Source: Limnospira platensis (lineage in GTDB: Bacteria > Cyanobacteriota > Cyanobacteriia > Cyanobacteriales > Microcoleaceae). From it: DNA of 64,000 nt. Numbering within the stretch: position 1 is the stretch's first letter; each line of letters begins with the position of its first letter. The stretch lies in assembly GCF_046480435.1 (NCBI RefSeq), contig NZ_PKGC01000020.1; one strand, 5' to 3'. Position numbers and translations under genes: made by a program. Shown piece by piece: positions 17,026-27,266 of the stretch. A model generated the notes under the pieces. It did not search any database. It saw only the letters and a list, made by a program, of their open reading frames with translations, and was not told where the DNA came from.

Positions 17026-18887
17026 TTATTTCCATCCTAGAAGGCGTAAAATCGGGATAATTACATAGTGAATTACTGCCAAAGATAAAGCAATGGTGCA
17101 GCCCAATAAACCGACAAAAGTAATACCAGACCAGAACTGTAACCACTCTGGTATCAGGCCAACTTGGGGAAATTGTAGTAATAGATCAATTTGCCGAATC
17201 TCCAAGTTAGCTAAACCCCAAAAAATGGCGCTGGTGGTGCTGGCGGAAACGATCGCATAAACCGAGCGATGGCTTTTCCAACCCAATCCCCACGTTAAAA
17301 TAAGGGTAGTAATTCCTATACAAAACCATCTCGCCATAGCCAAATTGCCCAACCCTGGCACTGAGGAGATGGTACTGATAATGCGCCACAGTAACCCCCC
17401 CGTTAAATATCCTAATACACCCATCCCGGCCGCCCATTTATAGCGACGGCGTTGATTAAAACCTGCGCCATCGGTCAAGCCCAAACCTGTGCCTAAACCA
17501 GCTAAACTTAACACTATAATTTCCGCGCCCAAATTATTAGATAGATGACGGAAAAACAGGTGTAAAGAAGGCTTGAGTAAATCCCCTAATATTTGACCGA
17601 AGGGAGACTGATAGGCTAAAATAAACCCTAACCCTGCCCCCACCATGCCTCCTGAACTAGCCAGCCCGATTTGCCAAAGGGTTTGAGTGGTAGCCTGAGA
17701 TATAGCCAGGACGCTCCGCCCAACCAATTGTAATCCCGTCCAGATAATGCGATCGACTTCAATCAATGCAGTTTTGATCACATCGAGACACAGTTGAGGA
17801 AATGACATCATTCGGCGGGGATGCTTTTTCATTCTGGCGATGCGGAATAGATCGGTTTGAATATCATCAGCATTTTGGGGGCGGTTATTTAGATCATTCT
17901 CGACCATACAATCAAGTAATTCCGCCAAGGCTGGAGTGATTGCCACCCGATGCCATTGCAATTTTCCGGTCATGGGGTCTTCAAGTTCGGCGGGAAACAC
18001 ACCCGTTAACAGGTGGATACAGGTTCGCCCCAAAGCATAAAAATCGGCAGCCGGAGTTATGGCGGCTCCAACTATTTGNNNNNNNNNNNNNNNNNNNNNN
18101 NNNNNNNNNNNNNNNNNNNNNNNNNNNNNNNNNNNNNNNNNNNNNNNNNNNNNNNNNGGGGACTATAACCGGGAGAAACTAGGCGGGTATGGCTTCTGGG
18201 GGTAGTTTCTCGATCGCTATGGACTAAAGCCCCAATTTGTTTCGCGCCGCCAAAGTCAATCATCACCAAGGGACTATCGGCAAGGTGGTTGTAGTCGAGG
18301 GTTTGTGGGTGGGGTAAACGCAACATCAGGTTAGACGGTTTCAGGTCTCGGTGTACAATTCCGCGTTTGTGTAACTCCCGCAAAATATCCAAAGCCTGAT
18401 GCAGCCACAGCATGACCAACTCTTCAGGACAGCCTTGGGGATATTCGGCGAGAACTTCCTCCAAGGTAGGGCCGTTAATTTTTTCCATGACTAAGCAGGG
18501 AAATTCTAACGGTTTACGGTTGCGTCTTCGTAGGAAAAAATAGCCGTCTGGGACTACCCGTGGGACTCCCGAATGGTGTAGGGATGCCAAAACTCTGGCT
18601 TCTTGTTCAAATAATTCTAGGGCTTTGGGGTCGGGTTGCACGAGGACTTTCAGGACTTTTTCGGATTTGGTTTTCAAGTCCCAAATGGTGTACAGCCGGG
18701 AAAATCCCCCACTTCCTAGACTATCTAAGGGAATATAGCGATCGTTGAGTTGCAATGGCGCACCGCAACTTTGACAAAACCTATTACCCCAAGGCTGGCC
18801 GTGGGGTTTAGGGCATTTGGGGTTAATACAGTGAACAGTAGATGAAACGGGATGTTCCACGATAGCGACCTTAGTGGTCCAACTCAA
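17026..18887 (-). CDS. Zinc-ribbon Ser/Thr protein kinase with C-terminal membrane domain (interrupted by assembly gap)
   Basis: One gene read across the N-run. The N-terminus has a four-cysteine zinc ribbon (CINPKCPKPHG, then FCQSCGAPL), then the kinase domain: DSLGSGGFSRLYTIWD, VLKVLV, HRDLKPSNLML and MIDFGGAKQ. Downstream of the gap it resumes with the expected ADFYALGRTCIHLLTG, and about 200 C-terminal residues carry several Gly-rich hydrophobic helices (GMVGAGLGFILAY and others). The segments flanking the gap are GYSP and QIVGAA. In this family the text is GYSPPEQ, so only about 5 bases are probably missing, not 79. That also explains why the two halves are in different frames. Membrane-anchored signalling is likely; substrates are unknown. 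Confidence 0.85.
18079..18157. other. Assembly gap (79 N) inside a kinase gene
   Basis: Placeholder of 79 N. The protein context GYSP / QIVGAA, compared with the family phrase GYSPPEQ, suggests that about 5 bases are really missing. Confidence 0.9.
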
Positions 18888-18935
18888 CAGTTAATTGTGC
18901 TATCGTCCATGATAACGTTTCTGGGCGAGATGTTC

Positions 18936-21900
18936 CTAATTAGTGACGTGCCTTAATTGTTCAAAAGTTCGATACATTTGAGCGGCTAACTGTTTAGGAT
19001 TCCACAAGGGGGCGAGGGTGTCTGGTTGTTTAACTCTGGCTAAATGGCTACTAATTTGCTGTCTTAATGGGGCATTGTGACCAAATTCAATCCCTAGTTG
19101 GGTGTATTCTTCCCAACTCCAAGCTACACCTATATCTAGGTTAACTGCTTTTAGGAAAGCATAACCCATCCGCGATAAATACTGTCTGCCTGACCTGGTG
19201 ACTACGGGTAATTCTGACCATAATGCCTCTAGGTTATGGGTTCCTCCATTGTAGGGGTAGGAATCTAACATGACATCCGCAACTTTATAAATCGCCCGGT
19301 GTTCTTCTTCGGTTTGGGTGAGTCCTAAGAAGATTAAACGATTTAGATCAACCCCTACTTCTTGGCAGGCTTGGTTATACATTTCTCGCAGGAGTTGGGC
19401 ATCGCCTTGACCTTTCCGAATTAATACACTATTGGGAACCGATCGCAGAATATTAACCTGGGCTTTAATCATCTCCCCATTGGTTTTTCGCCCCGGCGCA
19501 ACGCATAGATAAGCTACTGCATTCGGGGGGATATTTAACTGTTGTCTTACCATGTTTCTATCTACGGGACGGGTGGGAAGTCCGGCTATGGCTACGGCGG
19601 TATCTGGTAGCCTAACTAGGCGTTCGAGATAATGTTTTTCTATTCCTGGTGGGTGACTATGTTGGTCACAAATTAGATAGTGATTACGGGTGAGATAGGG
19701 GGCATCAAATCCTAACCAAGTTACACAAACTGGGGCGGGGGATTTATGCAAAACTTGCACGTTTACTGGAATGGTTACTGAGTCGAGATCAACTAATACA
19801 TCAATGCGATCGCTTCGGATTTGTTGACTTAATTCTTCTGGGGATGCAAAACCATTAGGATAGGATTTCGGCCAATAACATTTAGCCACGGTTTGTTCAT
19901 ATCTGGCTGTTACCTCGTCGGGGTGCAGTATCCCACTAATATATAAATTAATATGGGGGGTAATTGCGGACATTTCTTTGATGACTCCTTCCGCACACCA
20001 ACCCACGGAATGGCGGCGAAAATGCTTGGAAAGAAAACCGATTTTTAAAGGTGAACGCGGTTCGGCATAAATCGACGGGGGAGTGGCTATGGGTTCTTGG
20101 TAATAATATTGACAAATTAGACGATAAAAGTGGGCGTTTCCTTCTAAGTTATCCCGGAGGTGAGGAACTGTAAATAAAATGATTTCATAAATTAGCCTAA
20201 TTTCAATCTGGGTCAGGGTTTCTATGCTATTATTACAGATTTTTATCAATTCTTCTAGTTTGGCTAATGCCTGTTCACAAGCCCCTGATTGAGTATAGGA
20301 AAAAATATAGGCGATCGCACATAGGACTGGTAGAGTTTTACCGCAGTTTTCCCAGTAGCGATCGGCTACTTTTCGGGCTTTTCCTAAATTGGTGGAATGG
20401 CTGAGAAGATCACATAGTTGTTGATAGGCTTCGGCAAAATCTGGTTTAAGCTCCAGGGCTTTTTCTAGGTTGGCTACGGCTTCTTTGGGTTCCTTTTGTT
20501 TTTGAATGTGGGCGAGGCGACAGTAAACTTCTGCCCATTCTGGTTTTAATTGTAGGGTTTTTTGATAGTTGGCGATCGCCTCTGGTAGTTGTCCAATGGT
20601 TGCCTGCATATTAGCTAAATTAGCATAGGCATCGGGAAAATTGGGTTTCAGCTCAATGACTTTTTGATAGTGATTAATGGCATCTTGGTGGCGGCGCATT
20701 TTGGTAAAAATACGGGCGGTGTGTAGATACATTTCTGGCATTTTGGGGTTGAGAGAAATGGCTTTTTGTAACTGTTCTAAAGCCTCTTCTAATCGGTCTT
20801 GCTGCACCCGTAAACAGCCGATATTAGCATAGGGTTCCGCCCAATTGGGTTTCCGGGAAATTGCCCGTTGATAACTGGCGATCGCCTGTTCGTATTCACC
20901 CCGCCGCGCCAGAATATTGCCAAACTCAAAGTTAAATTCGGCTTCTACTAAATCGGGTTTTAATTCTAAGGCGATTTTCCAGGAATTAATGGCGGCTTCT
21001 GTATTTCCTAATTGTTGATAAACTCTCCCTAAATTCCAATGTACCGCCGCCAAGTCCGGTTTAATCTCAATGGACTTTTGATAAGCGGCGATCGCTTCGT
21101 TTACCTGCCCATTTTGCAGATACATCGTCGCTAGATTAGCATGAACTTCCGCAAAATTAGGATTAATTTCTAAGGCTTGATTATAGGCGCGAATTGCTGA
21201 GGATATTTTGCCTTGAAAATGTAAGGCATTACCTAGGACTACATAGACTAATAAAAAATTAGGATCGAGTTTTAATATTTCCTGACAGGTGGCAACAGTT
21301 TCCTCTAATTTGCCTTGAGATAAATATAATTCTGCTTGTTTTTGTAAAGATAATACCCTGGGATTTATCGGCTTTTCTGCCACAAATTTCTCATCAGTTT
21401 TAATTAATAACTGTTCAGTGGGAGAGGTAACTAAATCCTCTGATTCCTGGGTGTCTTCCTGATAGTGTAATTCCCCTTCTAAGACTTGACCAGAAAAATC
21501 TACCCCCTGTTCATCAAAACTGTCGGTGGCATCTTCTATAAAATTCATCGATTCACTGATAGACCCCGAAACTGGAGTTTCTAGCAGAGATTTTAATTCG
21601 GCAATTTTGGCGAGAATATCACTATTATTAGCATCAAGTTTTAGGGCGGTTTGATAATTGGCGATCGCCTCATTAATCTGACGATTTTTTGCCAACGCTT
21701 CCCCCAGTTTTAAATAAAATTCTGGTCGATTAGGTTGTAGATTAATCGCCCGCTGATAACAGGTAATCGCCCCCGAAATATCCCCTGATTTAATCAGAGC
21801 ATTTCCTAACATCCAATGAACAATCGCTAAATTAGGAGCAATTTCTAGGCATTTCTGATAACAATTAATCGCCTCATTCCATCTCTCTTGTTGATAATAA

Positions 21901-22250
21901 ATACCTGCCAAATTACTATAAGCTATGCTATAATTAGGCTCGATTTCTAACCCTTGAGTATAAGCCCAAATCGCCAAATCCAGAAAATTACACCTTTGCA
22001 GAGCATTACCAACTCGCCCATAGGCCGTAGCCAAATCAGGCTGTAATTCCAAAGCCTTTTCTAAAGCCGAAATAGCCGGATCAATTTCCTGATTATAAAT
22101 ATATGCTTCTGCCAACAGGATATAAACCTCGGCATTATTAAGATCCAGTTCTAAAGCCTTCATATAAGCGTCAATACTAGCCGGATAATCACCCTGACTC
22201 AAAAATTGCTGACCTTGACAACAATAAACCTTAATCTGTTCGGAATTCAC
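18936..22250 (-). CDS. TPR protein with SPINDLY-type O-GlcNAc-transferase-like domain (GT41)
   Basis: A 1104-aa protein starting at a GTG, with GAGG 6 bases upstream. Residues 1-220 form six or seven TPR repeats. About 75 acidic, low-complexity residues follow, and a second block of ten or so TPRs runs to about 650. The C-terminal 400 residues resemble GT41/SPINDLY: KIGFLSKHFRRHSVGW, the VTWLGFDAP region, and the nucleotide-sugar site DSYPYNGGTHNLEALWSELP followed by SRMGYAFL. Known relatives add GlcNAc or fucose to Ser/Thr of proteins. In cyanobacteria the substrates are mostly unknown. It is tail-to-head with the zinc-ribbon kinase (48 bases between), so co-transcription is plausible. Confidence 0.85.
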   Translation of the reverse strand: MNSEQIKVYCCQGQQFLSQGDYPASIDAYMKALELDLNNAEVYILLAEAYIYNQEIDPAISALEKALELQPDLATAYGRVGNALQRCNFLDLAIWAYTQGLEIEPNYSIAYSNLAGIYYQQERWNEAINCYQKCLEIAPNLAIVHWMLGNALIKSGDISGAITCYQRAINLQPNRPEFYLKLGEALAKNRQINEAIANYQTALKLDANNSDILAKIAELKSLLETPVSGSISESMNFIEDATDSFDEQGVDFSGQVLEGELHYQEDTQESEDLVTSPTEQLLIKTDEKFVAEKPINPRVLSLQKQAELYLSQGKLEETVATCQEILKLDPNFLLVYVVLGNALHFQGKISSAIRAYNQALEINPNFAEVHANLATMYLQNGQVNEAIAAYQKSIEIKPDLAAVHWNLGRVYQQLGNTEAAINSWKIALELKPDLVEAEFNFEFGNILARRGEYEQAIASYQRAISRKPNWAEPYANIGCLRVQQDRLEEALEQLQKAISLNPKMPEMYLHTARIFTKMRRHQDAINHYQKVIELKPNFPDAYANLANMQATIGQLPEAIANYQKTLQLKPEWAEVYCRLAHIQKQKEPKEAVANLEKALELKPDFAEAYQQLCDLLSHSTNLGKARKVADRYWENCGKTLPVLCAIAYIFSYTQSGACEQALAKLEELIKICNNSIETLTQIEIRLIYEIILFTVPHLRDNLEGNAHFYRLICQYYYQEPIATPPSIYAEPRSPLKIGFLSKHFRRHSVGWCAEGVIKEMSAITPHINLYISGILHPDEVTARYEQTVAKCYWPKSYPNGFASPEELSQQIRSDRIDVLVDLDSVTIPVNVQVLHKSPAPVCVTWLGFDAPYLTRNHYLICDQHSHPPGIEKHYLERLVRLPDTAVAIAGLPTRPVDRNMVRQQLNIPPNAVAYLCVAPGRKTNGEMIKAQVNILRSVPNSVLIRKGQGDAQLLREMYNQACQEVGVDLNRLIFLGLTQTEEEHRAIYKVADVMLDSYPYNGGTHNLEALWSELPVVTRSGRQYLSRMGYAFLKAVNLDIGVAWSWEEYTQLGIEFGHNAPLRQQISSHLARVKQPDTLAPLWNPKQLAAQMYRTFEQLRHVTN

Positions 22251-22349
22251 TAACTTACCTCAAATGCGTGTTTATACAACTAATAATAATCTGTGATAGT
22301 ATTAGGCAGAATTGGCAACCCTCCAACAGTTACCCAAAGTTATCACTTA

Positions 22350-22378
22350 TTCAAACCAAGGCTATGCTATGATATAAT
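22350..22378 (+). promoter_or_regulatory. Sigma70-type promoter of rpiA
   Basis: TTCAAA at 22350-22355, a 17-bp spacer and a perfect TATAAT at 22373-22378. The leader would be about 135 nt. A good Shine-Dalgarno (AGGAG, 22508-22512) precedes the rpiA ATG. Confidence 0.55.
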
Positions 22379-22520
22379 ACAACACCAACGCTACTTATCC
22401 AACCCTAGGGAATTTTGGTTTTGACTCAAATCTGATGTTTGCCAAGGTACAAAACGCGATAAAGTAAAAATTGTTGATCAAACTACAGTTATCCAAAACT
22501 GTCCTTTAGGAGTATTTAGC

Positions 22521-23234
22521 ATGAGTCCAGAACAAGACCCCGTTAAGTTAATGAAGCAACAGGTTGGCAAAGCGGCAGCAGACCGGGTTAAATCCGGTTC
22601 CATTGTCGGACTGGGAACGGGGTCAACCACAGCATACACAATTCAATTTTTAGGAGAACGCCTCAAAAGTGGGGAAATCAAAGATATTAAAGGCGTTCCC
22701 ACCTCATTCCAAGCCTCTGTACTTGCCAAGGAATATGGCATTCCCCTCACCACTTTAGATGAAATTGACCATATTGATATCGCTATTGATGGTGCTGATG
22801 AGGTCGATCCTAACAAAAATTTAATCAAAGGTGGTGGTGCCGCTCACACTCGCGAAAAAATTGTAGACTGTTTAGCAGATCAGTTTATTGTAGTTGTAGA
22901 TGGTTCTAAAATGGTAGATCGTCTGGGTTCTACATTTTTATTACCCGTGGAAGTTATACCAATGGCGATGACTCCGGTAATGGCAGCTATTACTAAACTT
23001 GGGGGGAAACCGACCCTGAGAATGGGAGTCAAAAAAGCTGGACCTGTGATTACAGACCAGGGAAATATGGTGATTGATGTCAAATTTGATGCGATCGATA
23101 ATCCCGCCGAATTAGAAAAAACCCTCAACAATATTCCTGGGGTTTTAGAAAATGGTTTGTTTGTGGGTGTAGCTGATGTTATCCTAGTGGGAGAAATCAA
23201 AGACGGTCAACCTATTGTCCGCGAGATTTCATAA
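22521..23234 (+). CDS. rpiA: Ribose-5-phosphate isomerase A
   Basis: A 237-aa cytosolic enzyme interconverting ribose 5-phosphate and ribulose 5-phosphate in the Calvin cycle and pentose-phosphate pathway. Visible motifs are the phosphate-binding GLGTGSTTAYTIQFLGE near residue 31, DGADEVDPNKNLIKGGGAAHTREKI (read in two parts) with the catalytic Asp/Glu/Lys set, and VDGSKMVDRLG. AGGAG lies 8 bases before the ATG. The length matches RpiA. It is monocistronic, with a promoter upstream and a stem-loop downstream. Confidence 0.96.
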   Translation: MSPEQDPVKLMKQQVGKAAADRVKSGSIVGLGTGSTTAYTIQFLGERLKSGEIKDIKGVPTSFQASVLAKEYGIPLTTLDEIDHIDIAIDGADEVDPNKNLIKGGGAAHTREKIVDCLADQFIVVVDGSKMVDRLGSTFLLPVEVIPMAMTPVMAAITKLGGKPTLRMGVKKAGPVITDQGNMVIDVKFDAIDNPAELEKTLNNIPGVLENGLFVGVADVILVGEIKDGQPIVREIS

Positions 23235-23245
23235 TCCTAAAAACC

Positions 23246-23282
23246 GGGGGATAGAAACACAAGCACTGGTTTCTATTTCCCC
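23246..23282 (+). terminator. Stem-loop after rpiA (terminator-like)
   Basis: GGGGATAGAAAC pairs with GTTTCTATTTCCCC over about 12 bp with a small bulge, around a 10-nt loop, starting 11 bases after the rpiA stop. The U-run is weak. Confidence 0.45.
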
Positions 23283-23306
23283 TAATTGTTGCAATGGAAA
23301 TAGCCG

Positions 23307-24491
23307 ATGATGCACTATAGACGGTTTGGACGAACTGAACTGCCGATGCCTGTATTATCCTGTGGTGGAATGCGGTATCAATATCAATGGCAAGATGCCT
23401 CTCCTGAAAAAATACCCCCCGAAAGTCAGCGGAATTTAGAAGCGGTAATTCGCCGTTCCCTAGAGTCGGGAATTAACCATATTGAAACCGCTAGGGGTTA
23501 CGGTACATCAGAGATGCAACTGGGTTGGATTTTACCAAAACTACCCCGGGAAAGGCTAATTGTTCAAACCAAAGTTTCCCCGAAACCTGACCCGGCTGAG
23601 TTTCGCCGTGACTTTGAAAAATCCCTGAAATATTTACAGTTAGACCATGTAGATTTATTGGGTCTGCATGGGATTAATACCCCGGAACTTTTAGAATATT
23701 CGATTCGACCCGGTGGCTGTTTAGAAGTGGCTCAAGAATTACAAAAAGAAGGAAAAGTGAGATTTATTGGCTTTTCCACCCACGCGCCAACGGATGTTAT
23801 TGTTAATGCGATCGCTACTGATAAATTCGACTATGTTAACCTACACTGGTATTATATCAATCAACTAAATTGGCGCGCTATTGAAGCCGCCACCCGTCAT
23901 GATATGGGAGTATTTATCATCAGTCCTTCTGATAAAGGTGGGAAATTATATGATCCGCCTCAAAAGTTGGTAGACCTATGTTCTCCCATTAGTCCCATTG
24001 TATTTAACAACTTATTTTGTTTATCTCATCCCCAGGTTCATACCCTCAGTTTAGGCGCATCTAAACCTACAGATTTTGATGAACATTTACAGACTCTTGA
24101 CCTCCTAGACCGTTGGGATGAAATCGTACCCCCCATTTTAGAAAAGCTAGAGAAAACCTCTATAGAAGCCCTAGGGGAAGATTGGTTAAAGACATGGAAT
24201 CAGGGTTTACCTAACCCAGAAGATACACCCAATAATATTAATATTCCCATCATTCTGTGGTTAAGAAATTTGGCGATCGCATACGATATGATAGAATATG
24301 GTAAAATGCGCTATAACTTACTCGGAAATGGTGGTCATTGGTTCCCCGGACAAAACGCCGCCACTATTGACCAAGTAGATTTAAGCCACTGTTTAAAAAA
24401 TAGTCCCCACGCCGATAAAATCCCCCAATTATTGCGAGAAACCCATCAACTGCTAGGCGGTCAATCAGTCCCCAGACTATCTAAAAGTTAA
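23307..24491 (+). CDS. Aldo/keto reductase family protein
   Basis: A 394-aa protein whose first 270 residues form an aldo/keto reductase barrel: RRFGRTELPMPVLSCGGMRY, the active-site segment HIETARGYGTSEMQLG, LIVQTKVSPKP with the catalytic Lys, and VDLLGLHGIN with the His. The usual catalytic-tetrad Asp of the DTAxxYG motif is Glu here (IETARGYG); this should not be read as inactivation without a family alignment. The remaining 120 residues extend past the barrel without an obvious ferredoxin cysteine cluster. The substrate is unknown. It lies 72 bases after rpiA, beyond a stem-loop, so it is probably transcribed separately. Confidence 0.85.
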   Translation: MMHYRRFGRTELPMPVLSCGGMRYQYQWQDASPEKIPPESQRNLEAVIRRSLESGINHIETARGYGTSEMQLGWILPKLPRERLIVQTKVSPKPDPAEFRRDFEKSLKYLQLDHVDLLGLHGINTPELLEYSIRPGGCLEVAQELQKEGKVRFIGFSTHAPTDVIVNAIATDKFDYVNLHWYYINQLNWRAIEAATRHDMGVFIISPSDKGGKLYDPPQKLVDLCSPISPIVFNNLFCLSHPQVHTLSLGASKPTDFDEHLQTLDLLDRWDEIVPPILEKLEKTSIEALGEDWLKTWNQGLPNPEDTPNNINIPIILWLRNLAIAYDMIEYGKMRYNLLGNGGHWFPGQNAATIDQVDLSHCLKNSPHADKIPQLLRETHQLLGGQSVPRLSKS

Positions 24492-24521
24492 GTTAATCAG
24501 AATCCGGTAATAATTACCCCA

Positions 24522-25943
24522 CTATCCTATTAGCAATAAAGCGCGGAGTAAAACTTTAGGTCTCAGAAGAGTCTTAATAGTTAGTCGTGGCGGTTTAGGG
24601 ATATAAGTAGATTGACGACTAAAGTGATATTCTTGCCATCGCAAAACCACAATACAAACCAGATAAATCATATAACCTGGTTCCTCCATCTGAGTAAAAA
24701 TTAACCCAAAAGACAAGGGACATAAAACCAGAAACTTAGAAATATCATCAAAACAGAGTCTACGCCAAACCACAAACCAAATATATAAAAATGATGCCAG
24801 TCCCAAAAAACCTACATCTCCCCAAATTCCCGCCCAACCAAACAGGGGAGAAAACATACTCGATTGATCTCCTAACCAACTAGCTCCTGCGGCTCCCCAA
24901 ATGGCATTAGTAGCTGGGTGTGAAGTAGCCCCAAGGGGTCTTAAAATAAACGCATATTCCCGCAGCATCCAGCCTCCTAGTCTTCCTACAGTGTGACCAG
25001 GACCTAAGCCTAGTAAAGGATGAAGGGGAGACTCATAGAAAGTCGGAACAATGCGAAAGGTAGCAGATTTCAGTAAAGTAGCTTCTCCTTCGGGTCCATA
25101 AATTTCCGGCCGCATCCAAGTTTGAAAAGCACCCATACCAGGTACATTATGAATCGCCCACCAAAACCCATAAGATAATATCCCAAAAATAATTAAAAAC
25201 TTAATGGCATCAGCCAGATTTTTAAACTTAGTCAATAGCAGAAATACTCCAGCAATGCCAAACACTAAAACCACCTGTTTAGCATCAGAAATAACCATGT
25301 GCCAAAAAGTTGCTAAAATCACCACAGTCCGCAACCATATAGGCAGATTTTTGGCAGCAAAAAAATAGTAAATTCCAAAGGTTAATGATACAGAAGCACC
25401 GATGACATGACCGGCACCTTGGGCAATAAAAACACCTTTGATATTGTCTTCTAATCCCTGGCGTAGATGGAGATGCAGAACATACTGTTGCACATAGGCA
25501 AATGCTAGATTAGTGAAGGATGCAAAAACAATATAGCCACGCAATTGGTTTAACTTATCTAAAGTAATCGGGACAGTCAGAATAATAACAATAAATAAAA
25601 AATGTTCACATAACAACAAGAAATTAACGGCAATATTAATTAAACCTGCGGTATTTAATAAGGCACTTGCTACCGAAATTACCAGAAAGATAAATAGGGC
25701 AACTACCATTTCTTTAATGATGGTAATTTGTTGTCGGTCTTTGACTTTGGTTTTCCACAGAGCAAAAGCAAACAGCCATGGCACTATTCCCAGATGCAAT
25801 AAGTTAACAATTGATGGGAATTTTAAAAGCTGAAGTACCCGGGAAAAAAATGCCGAACTGAAGGCAACTAGAGTCAGGGTAGATAGTTTAATATATCCTT
25901 TTTTGGGTTTAGTTAATATTGGCTGATTGTGGTTAATTTTCAT
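24522..25943 (-). CDS. O-antigen ligase/polymerase-like (Wzy/WaaL-type) membrane protein
   Basis: A 473-aa polytopic protein with about eleven hydrophobic helices. A long extracytoplasmic loop (about residues 270-360) contains FRIVPTFYESPLHPLLGLGPGHTVG (read in two parts), resembling the loop of O-antigen polymerases and ligases. Such proteins join or polymerise lipid-linked glycan units on the outer membrane face. It is the last gene of a compact minus-strand glycosyltransferase run (15 bases after the preceding GT4), which supports the assignment; family-level sequence identity cannot be established by eye. Convergent with the aldo/keto reductase. Confidence 0.65.
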   Translation of the reverse strand: MKINHNQPILTKPKKGYIKLSTLTLVAFSSAFFSRVLQLLKFPSIVNLLHLGIVPWLFAFALWKTKVKDRQQITIIKEMVVALFIFLVISVASALLNTAGLINIAVNFLLLCEHFLFIVIILTVPITLDKLNQLRGYIVFASFTNLAFAYVQQYVLHLHLRQGLEDNIKGVFIAQGAGHVIGASVSLTFGIYYFFAAKNLPIWLRTVVILATFWHMVISDAKQVVLVFGIAGVFLLLTKFKNLADAIKFLIIFGILSYGFWWAIHNVPGMGAFQTWMRPEIYGPEGEATLLKSATFRIVPTFYESPLHPLLGLGPGHTVGRLGGWMLREYAFILRPLGATSHPATNAIWGAAGASWLGDQSSMFSPLFGWAGIWGDVGFLGLASFLYIWFVVWRRLCFDDISKFLVLCPLSFGLIFTQMEEPGYMIYLVCIVVLRWQEYHFSRQSTYIPKPPRLTIKTLLRPKVLLRALLLIG

Positions 25944-25958
25944 GAGTAACTAAATCTA

Positions 25959-27208
25959 CTAGGATTTACTTAAAACTAACTGGTAAATTGATTTAAGTTG
26001 CTGATAATTTTGTGGTGCTGTATACTTGGCTTCAAATTCTGCTCGTGCTTCTCGACGCATTTGGGGGAGTTTTTTGGGATGAGAAATTAGGGAGTCAACT
26101 TGTTCGGTAAGACTGATAGGATCGCCGGGTTTAAATAGGAGTCCCGTGCGACCATGTTCTACTAATTCGGCGATCGCACCTAAGTTAGAAGCAATGACCG
26201 GAGTACCCTTAGCAAAGGCTTCTACAGCCACTCTACCAAAGGTTTCATACCATTTAGAAGGGAAAATTAAAACCATTGCTTCTCCCATCAATTTATACAC
26301 TTCTGGGAGGGGTCTACGTCCTAACCATTGAATGTGAGGTAATTTCTCAGCAGCGGCTTGGACACGGGGAACTAAAGGACCATCTCCCACAATTTTTAAG
26401 GGTACTGGTTGACGGAGATTTTGCCAAGCATCAATCAGCACATCTAAGCCTTTTTCTACAGATAATCTACCTACAAAGAGTGCATATCCCCCTTCCCCGT
26501 TGCCAACTCCGGGATCGGGATAGACAAAGTTAGGTTTAACGATTATTTGGTCTTCTGACCACCCGGCTTGAATAAATTTCTGGCGCGCAAATTGGCTGAG
26601 GGTAATAAATATATCTACCTGATTTACCCACGTGCGAGCCATACGGTGTAGGGTTAACATGGTTGCAGTTACGCCACTGGCGGCTCGATTTTNNNNNNNN
26701 NNNNNNNNNNNNNNNNNNNNNNNNNNNNNNNNNNNNNNNNNNNNNNNNNNNNNNNNNNNNNNNNNNNNNNNNNNNNNNNNNNNNNNNNNNNNNTAACTCC
26801 GGGATAAGGTACAAATTTACCTAGGCAATCTTCACAAATGCGATCGTCTCTAAAAAATAATCCATTAGGGCAAATTAATCGGTAATTTCGGAGGGTCTGA
26901 ACTACGGGAACTCCCTCAGATTTAGCCGCATAGTATACCGATGGAGATATCAAGGGGAAAAAGTTTTGAACATGGACAATATCTGTGGGATGAGTTCGTA
27001 ACTTCTGTTTAACTATTTGGTAGGCTTCTGTAGACCAAATGGTTGTCAAGGCTAAATTGGTTTGATTAAGGGTGGCAACTCGATCATTGCTATCTTGATA
27101 AATATCAACTTGATTACCATTTTCTTTGAGCAAATTGGCTTCGGCTTGGGCTGATTCGTCTTCCCCGCCTCGAATTTGATAATTGTTATGAATAGACAAA
27201 ATACGCAT
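25959..27208 (-). CDS. GT4-family glycosyltransferase (interrupted by assembly gap)
   Basis: One gene spanning the N-run. The N-terminal half reads MRILSIHNNYQIRGGEDESA, then VHVQNFFPLISPSVYYAA, TLRNYRLICPNGLFFRD and a cysteine pair (CEDCLGK). After the gap comes NRAASGVTATMLTLHRMART, then DIFITLSQFARQKFIQAGW, the GRLSVEKGLDVLIDAWQ donor domain and the E(x7)E segment YETFGRVAVEAFAKG. Relatives join the flanking segments as YPGV, five or six residues including CYR, then RAAS. About 18 bases are therefore probably missing, against 101 N. The protein would be about 395 aa. It adds a sugar from a nucleotide donor to a lipid-linked glycan; the sugar is unknown. Confidence 0.85.
26693..26793. other. 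Assembly gap (101 N) inside a GT4 gene
   Basis: Placeholder of 101 N. Protein context suggests that only about 15-25 bases are missing. Confidence 0.9.
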
Positions 27209-27266
27209 TAAGATTGAGTTTATGGCTCAGTAAATTGCTATAGTTATTATACAGTAAACTTTTTCA

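Noticed and set aside
23307..24491. Aldo/keto reductase as inactive because Asp of the tetrad is Glu
   Set aside because: The segment HIETARGYG may be a subfamily feature; a single conservative change read by eye does not support loss of function.
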